Source: Erysipelotrichaceae bacterium (GTDB lineage Bacteria > Bacillota_I > Bacilli_A > Erysipelotrichales > Erysipelotrichaceae). From it: a stretch of 11,342 bases of DNA. The stretch is taken from the NCBI GenBank assembly GCA_027449005.1, contig DAIDML010000028.1, positions 1 to 11,342 of the forward strand, in the 5' to 3' direction. The translations under genes and the position numbers were made by a program. Under the pieces are notes generated by a model, which saw only the letters and a program-made list of their open reading frames with translations, had not been told where the DNA came from and made no database searches. Each line of letters starts with the position of its first letter. Positions within the stretch are counted from its first letter, which is position 1. Positions 7,625 to 11,342 of the stretch are shown in pieces.

Positions 7625-9022
7625 TTAATACGCTACTCCAAATCTTACGTTAAAGACATCTTGTGGATTTAAACGACATGGGGCACGATTGCCGGTGACT
7701 GAACAACGTGTACTCATGCCTCGAGTTCCAAATCCAGCACCAAAGGAGAATGATCCATTCCAGTTACGGACATAATGATCAATGCTGTTGGTTCCTAAGT
7801 AAATGATTTCTATGTGTAAATGAGGTCCAGTTGAAGATCCACTGGAGCCATTTCTTCCAATCACTGTTCCTTGGGTCACAATCTGACCCGCCTTTATTGG
7901 ACTGTCTTTTTGAAGATGAAAGTAAATGACCAAATAAGATTTTCCTGCAATGTTGGTCACCAACAAAACTTGATTACCTCCTGAATTGATCCCTGGTGCA
8001 CCACAATTATTGCCTAAATAGCCATAAGTTTGACATGAATTTGCGCTAAAGAGCACATAGCCATTTCCTACAGCTTTCACTTCTTTACCAACAGGTGCCG
8101 CAAAGTCAACACCTAAATGAACACCACCTGATGGATAATACCAGGCACCTGCCGAAATTCTAAATCCAGGATCCATAGGGCGAATCCAACCTGGTGAAGC
8201 AGCGATTTGATTGAGTGCAGTTCCAATTTTCTTGATTTGATCATTGAATTCACTTAAATCAGATAACGCTTCTCGCTCAAGGGTGATGAGTTCAGCTTCT
8301 TGTTTACGAAACTCTGCTACGATGATTTCAATTTGCTCTTTAAGCCCAGCTAAAGTTTCTTGATTGAGTTGAACGTTTTCTCGGTTAGCCATTAAAGCTT
8401 CTTTTTGACGATCCAATTCAATTTTTTCACTTTCAATGATTTCAAGTTCTTCTTTGATTTGAATAATGATGGCTTTATCTGAATCGGTAATGTCTTTAAT
8501 GCCTTCAATACGACGAACCAAATCAGCCATGGAACTTGAACCCATGATGATTTCAATGTAACCATTCACATTGATGAAACCTTGTAAGGCTAACATTCTT
8601 TCTTTAATGGTGTTGTTTCGTGTTTCTACACTGGTTTCTAAACGCACAATGTTGTCTTCAATCTCAACAATGCTTTTTTCCATGGATAAAATAGAGCGAT
8701 TAAGTGTATTGATTTGGCGTTCCAATGTCACAATGTCCGCTTCATATTGGCTTATTTGTGACGTGTATTTTGTGATATCATTTCGAATAAGACTGATGTC
8801 AGCACGCAAGCGATCCAAATCTTTCTTGGCATCCGTTGCTTTTTTATTCAAGTAGTCTTGAAATGCTTTGCACGTAGCAACATTATCTTTAACGGTCGTG
8901 CCTAAACAGAGTGCTTCATAGTACTCTTCGTTTTTCGCAAAATCTGTGTTCGCATTGGAGAGGGTTGCCCCAAAATCCAACACTAACAGAAAGATGAGGA
9001 ATGTAAGAATGATTTTTTTCAT
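7625..9022 (-). CDS. Exported M23 (LytM-type) endopeptidase with coiled coil, probable FtsEX-controlled cell-wall hydrolase
   Basis: Predicted zinc endopeptidase that cleaves peptide cross-links of peptidoglycan outside the membrane. I start it at ATG 9022 (465 residues): GAGGTGG lies five bases upstream and the start overlaps the ftsX stop as ATGA. The in-frame GTG at 9031 would overlap that ribosome site. Layout: signal peptide (1-24, hydrophobic core IILTFLIFLLVL, likely cut after SNA); long coiled coil (about 55-275); M23 domain (about 295-410). Zinc ligands are H302 and D306 in HLGVD and H403 in HLHIE; H369 in YFHL is the other catalytic histidine. Nothing catalytic is missing, unlike degenerate EnvC-type activators. 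Six cysteines (39, 51, 330, 340, 440, 449) fall in three close pairs. Coiled coil plus hydrolase directly after ftsEX matches the role of EnvC, PcsB and CwlO. The FtsX interaction is inferred from context. I recognise the family but no specific gene name. Confidence 0.92.
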   Translation of the reverse strand: MKKIILTFLIFLLVLDFGATLSNANTDFAKNEEYYEALCLGTTVKDNVATCKAFQDYLNKKATDAKKDLDRLRADISLIRNDITKYTSQISQYEADIVTLERQINTLNRSILSMEKSIVEIEDNIVRLETSVETRNNTIKERMLALQGFINVNGYIEIIMGSSSMADLVRRIEGIKDITDSDKAIIIQIKEELEIIESEKIELDRQKEALMANRENVQLNQETLAGLKEQIEIIVAEFRKQEAELITLEREALSDLSEFNDQIKKIGTALNQIAASPGWIRPMDPGFRISAGAWYYPSGGVHLGVDFAAPVGKEVKAVGNGYVLFSANSCQTYGYLGNNCGAPGINSGGNQVLLVTNIAGKSYLVIYFHLQKDSPIKAGQIVTQGTVIGRNGSSGSSTGPHLHIEIIYLGTNSIDHYVRNWNGSFSFGAGFGTRGMSTRCSVTGNRAPCRLNPQDVFNVRFGVAY

Positions 9023-9918
9023 CGTTTCCACCTCAAGTGTTTTCCAACTGAGAGTCCGCTTCCAAACAAGCCTACAGTGATCGCAATGAGAACCATCACA
9101 GATGAGACATAGTATACAAATGGGAAGGGTTGGACGAGCGCAAACATAGGAGTGATAAATTGTCCTCCCATGGTTTCAAACAACCAAATATAGCCAAAAG
9201 CAATCAAAGCAATAGGGAAAATTGAACCAAACAAGCCAATGAGAATCCCTTCAAATAAGAATGGAATACGAATAAATCCATTGGTTGCTCCAACGGTACG
9301 CATGATTTGAATTTCTAATGATCGTGATGCGATTGAGAGTTTGATGGTGTTCGCAATCAAGAAGATGGCAATTAAGCCAAGCCCTGCAACTAAAATATAG
9401 ACGAATTGACGAATATTTTCAAGTAAGGCTAAAAGTTCAATGACGCGTACCCCTCCATAAGCGACTGCTTCTACTCCTTCAAGATTACGGATTGAACTAG
9501 CAACAACCTCAATATCCACTCCATCTTTAATCTCAACAAGATAAGCCATACGAAGAGGATTATCAGGTCCTCGATAAGATTCAAAGATGACTCCACTCTC
9601 TCCAAAGGAAGCAATCATTTCATCCAACTCATTGTCTTTCGACGAAAAGGTAGCAGTTTTAACACCTACCAGACTGCGAATACTGACGCCTAACGTGTTG
9701 ACACTAGCATCATCTTCATATCTTGGATCAATCTTAACATGAATATTAACACTGCCTTCTACCGCATAAGTGAATTGTTCAATGTTGAGGGTAATCACTA
9801 AGAATAATCCCACAAATAATAATGTTATGGTAATGGTTGAGATGCTTGAAAGGGTCATAGCCATATGACGCACTAAACCAATAAATGCTTCTTTAAGATG
9901 ACGAAGGATTCGACTCAT
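9019..9918 (-). CDS. ftsX: FtsX, membrane subunit of the FtsEX complex
   Basis: Integral membrane partner of FtsE. The complex resembles an ABC transporter but acts as a mechanical switch for cell-wall hydrolases during division or elongation. At 299 residues it has the family layout: short cytoplasmic N-terminus (MSRILRHLKEAF); helix 1 (about 25-45); a large extracellular loop (about 46-165), where the hydrolase coiled coil is expected to bind; then helices at about 172-192, 219-246 and 269-290. The conserved EIQIMRTVGATNGFIRIPF segment (202-220) lies between helices 2 and 3, as is typical of FtsX/MacB-like permeases. The start is fixed by AGGAGGG eight bases upstream, inside the end of ftsE. 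The gene overlaps ftsE and the M23 gene by four bases each, which supports translation as one unit. Confidence 0.96.
   Translation of the reverse strand: MSRILRHLKEAFIGLVRHMAMTLSSISTITITLLFVGLFLVITLNIEQFTYAVEGSVNIHVKIDPRYEDDASVNTLGVSIRSLVGVKTATFSSKDNELDEMIASFGESGVIFESYRGPDNPLRMAYLVEIKDGVDIEVVASSIRNLEGVEAVAYGGVRVIELLALLENIRQFVYILVAGLGLIAIFLIANTIKLSIASRSLEIQIMRTVGATNGFIRIPFLFEGILIGLFGSIFPIALIAFGYIWLFETMGGQFITPMFALVQPFPFVYYVSSVMVLIAITVGLFGSGLSVGKHLRWKR
9028..9034 (-). promoter_or_regulatory. Ribosome binding site for the M23 gene inside ftsX
   Basis: The minus strand reads GAGGTGG, five bases before the ATG at 9022, within the last ftsX codons (LRW). It selects this ATG over the upstream in-frame GTG at 9031, which falls inside the site. 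Confidence 0.7.
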
Positions 9919-10598
9919 TCTTTATACCCTCCTGCCACTAAATCGGACACAAGATAACCATCTTGCAATGCAATGGTACGACGACGATGATTGTTAACGA
10001 GTGTTTGATCATGGGTCACCATTAAAATGGTGGTGTTTTCATCACGATTGATTTTTTCTAAGATATCAATGATTTCTTTGGATTTCGCAGGATCAAGATT
10101 ACCTGTAGGTTCATCACAAATCAAAACTTTAGGTTGATTGGCAATGGCACGAGCAATGGCTGCACGTTGTTGTTGACCCCCAGAAAGTTCATGTGGGTAC
10201 GAACTGAGCTTGTCACTTAACCCTACAAGCGCACACACTTCACGAGCTCGTTTGCGTGCACTCATTATCGGTGCATTCACAACCTCTAACGCAAATAAGA
10301 CATTTTCAAAAACAGTCTTCTTTTCAAGCAGTTTAAAGTCTTGAAAGACAACACCTAGGTTACGACGGTAAACAGGAACTTTACTGTGACGCAGTTTACC
10401 TACATTCACTCCTGCTACTTCTACGGTGCCTTTGGTTGGAATTTCTTCACCGTTAAGAAGACGAATGACGGTGGATTTACCTGAACCGGTTGGTCCAATC
10501 ACATAGACGAATTCGCCTTGTTCTATGGTTAAACTAATCCCATTAAGGGCATGAGTCCCATTAGGATAGGTTTTATGTACTTGTTTGAGAATAATCAT
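9915..10598 (-). CDS. ftsE: FtsE, ATPase subunit of the FtsEX complex
   Basis: Cytoplasmic ABC-type ATPase whose hydrolysis cycle is transmitted through FtsX to activate a cell-wall hydrolase. It is 227 residues, the usual length. Motifs in order: Walker A GPTGSGKST (35-43); Q-loop VVFQDFKLL (83-91, Q86), the DF wording being typical of FtsE; signature LSGGQQQR (138-145); Walker B VLICDEPTGNLDP (158-170, catalytic E163); H-loop H196 in VTHD. All are intact. The preceding gap to the YitT gene is 44 bases with no clear terminator, so co-transcription is likely. The ribosome site is weak (AGGA, seven bases before ATG). The gene ends in an ATGA overlap with ftsX. That partner identifies it as FtsE rather than another small ABC ATPase such as LolD or MacB. 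Confidence 0.96.
   Translation of the reverse strand: MIILKQVHKTYPNGTHALNGISLTIEQGEFVYVIGPTGSGKSTVIRLLNGEEIPTKGTVEVAGVNVGKLRHSKVPVYRRNLGVVFQDFKLLEKKTVFENVLFALEVVNAPIMSARKRAREVCALVGLSDKLSSYPHELSGGQQQRAAIARAIANQPKVLICDEPTGNLDPAKSKEIIDILEKINRDENTTILMVTHDQTLVNNHRRRTIALQDGYLVSDLVAGGYKE
9927..9933 (-). promoter_or_regulatory. Strong ribosome binding site for ftsX inside ftsE
   Basis: The minus strand reads AGGAGGG, eight bases before the ftsX ATG at 9918. It is encoded within the last codons of ftsE (the AGGY residues). It fixes the ftsX start and should allow initiation independent of coupling. Confidence 0.75.
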
Positions 10599-10642
10599 TG
10601 TATGGTCCTATCTATCAATTCAACCTACCCCCCAAAGGGTGA

Positions 10643-11341
10643 TTACACTTTATATTGGAAACTAAATCCATATCCTTTAACTTCCGTTGAATCAGTTACG
10701 ATTAAAAAAGCACTTGGATCGACACTGGTGACTAAAGCATTGAGTTGAGGATACTGGTTTTTCATAACCACTGTCATAATAACGGGTTTGGGACTTCCTG
10801 TATACCCTCCACTGGCTTGTAGAATGGTCGTTCCTCGATCCACTTTTTCATGAATCAGTTTGAGAATCTGTTCATAATGATCAGAAATAATATACACCAT
10901 CTTCGCTTGTGTTTCACCAAAAACTAAAACACGATCGATCACATACGATGCCGCAAACACAGAAATGAATCCTGTTAAGACCGCTTGTAAACCATAATTG
11001 AAGAAACCTAAGGCCACCGTAATACCATCAATGATGAATACCCAAGTCGCTATTTCGATGCCAGTGAACTTATTAAGCACAAGTGGAGGAACATCCATTC
11101 CCCCTGTACTTGCTCCCTGCCTTATGGTGATGCCTACACCTAAACCCGCAATAATTCCACCATATAAGCTTGCAAGCAAAGGATCCACACCTACAGCTGG
11201 CATGGTGCGAGTATAGGTTAAGAAGATTGGATAAAGAATGGAAGACAAAGCAGTGGTCATAGCAAATCTTTTTCCTAGAATAAGTGCGCCTAACACAAAC
11301 ATTCCTATGACTAAAGCATCAATAATGACTTTAGGATCCAA
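10643..11341 (-). CDS. YitT-family membrane protein with C-terminal DUF2179 domain (partial, N-terminus beyond the window)
   Basis: Multi-pass membrane protein of unknown biochemical function, common in several copies in Bacillota. 232 codons are visible. The first codon (TTG at 11341) is probably not the start: full-length members are about 280-290 residues, and the visible part begins within the membrane region, so roughly 50-60 residues probably lie outside. Hydrophobic segments fall at about 5-22, 52-75 (YGGIIAGLGVGIT), 97-113 and 118-138. The conserved loop RQGASTGGMDVPP (78-90) marks the family. The soluble DUF2179 domain (about 145-230) contains YIISDHYEQI and RGTTILQASGGYTG. The gene ends in TAA, 44 bases before ftsE, in the same direction. 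A YitT-family gene near ftsEX is also known in Bacillus, so the placement is probably ancestral. Its role in wall biology, if any, is unknown. Confidence 0.9.
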   Translation of the reverse strand: MDPKVIIDALVIGMFVLGALILGKRFAMTTALSSILYPIFLTYTRTMPAVGVDPLLASLYGGIIAGLGVGITIRQGASTGGMDVPPLVLNKFTGIEIATWVFIIDGITVALGFFNYGLQAVLTGFISVFAASYVIDRVLVFGETQAKMVYIISDHYEQILKLIHEKVDRGTTILQASGGYTGSPKPVIMTVVMKNQYPQLNALVTSVDPSAFLIVTDSTEVKGYGFSFQYKV

Positions 11342-11342
11342 T

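Noticed and set aside
8571..8855. Plus-strand open frame of 94 codons antisense to the M23 coiled coil
   Set aside because: Long antisense frames arise easily opposite coiled-coil sequence biased toward Glu, Lys and Ile. There is no supporting start signal or recognisable product.
10608..10642. Hairpin or promoter in the YitT-ftsE gap
   Set aside because: The ACCC...GGGT stem is only four bases with no U tract. The TTGAAT/TACAAT pair has a 15-base spacer and its -10 overlaps the ftsE start codon, so neither is convincing.
10998..11216. Plus-strand open frame of 72 codons antisense to the YitT gene
   Set aside because: It is opposite the conserved membrane and STGGMD region and has no independent coding evidence. 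The plus-strand frame at 10551-10748, antisense to the YitT/ftsE junction, was rejected for the same reason.
1..11342. Novel system, mobile element, CRISPR array, tRNA or rRNA
   Set aside because: Nearly all the sequence is accounted for by recognisable housekeeping genes with short gaps. I found no transposase, repeat array, att site or structured RNA.

Overview
This is an ordinary chromosomal stretch from a low-GC (about 40% by eye) Gram-positive bacterium of the Bacillota, read with the standard bacterial code (TGA is a stop at several gene ends). The exported peptidoglycan hydrolase, the FtsEX pair, the CtpB-type protease and the UvrBA pair indicate a walled cell. The wording of the UvrB and YitT proteins reminds me of Erysipelotrichia or nearby lineages. 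That placement is from memory of family sequences and is tentative.

Layout from left to right: (1) a minus-strand operon ctpB-like -> uvrB -> uvrA (6187 down to 1, with uvrA running off the left edge); (2) a 168-base divergent regulatory region (6188-6355); (3) a single plus-strand gene, pepT (6356-7585); (4) a short convergent gap holding a strong palindromic terminator (7584-7619); (5) a minus-strand operon YitT-family gene -> ftsE -> ftsX -> M23 peptidase (11341 down to 7625, with the YitT gene running off the right edge). Four of the five within-operon junctions are four-base ATGA overlaps, which suggests tight translational coupling. The exception is the 44-base YitT-ftsE gap. No stretch of more than 300 bases lacks a gene.

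How the genes work together: FtsE (ATPase) and FtsX (membrane subunit) should form the transmembrane switch that activates a coiled-coil cell-wall hydrolase. The next gene encodes exactly such a protein: signal peptide, long coiled coil, then a LytM/M23 domain with intact zinc ligands. CtpB is a membrane-anchored PDZ serine protease acting outside the membrane. UvrB and UvrA are the damage-recognition proteins of nucleotide excision repair. A YitT-ftsEX-ctpB-uvrBA neighbourhood is, as I recall, a recurrent arrangement in Bacillota. The oppositely oriented pepT looks like an insertion into it. I see no mobile element, CRISPR array, RNA gene, defence system or clearly novel system. The points worth following up are the FtsEX-M23 coupling, the symmetric divergent promoter, variant UvrB hairpin residues, and a uvrB start with no Shine-Dalgarno sequence.
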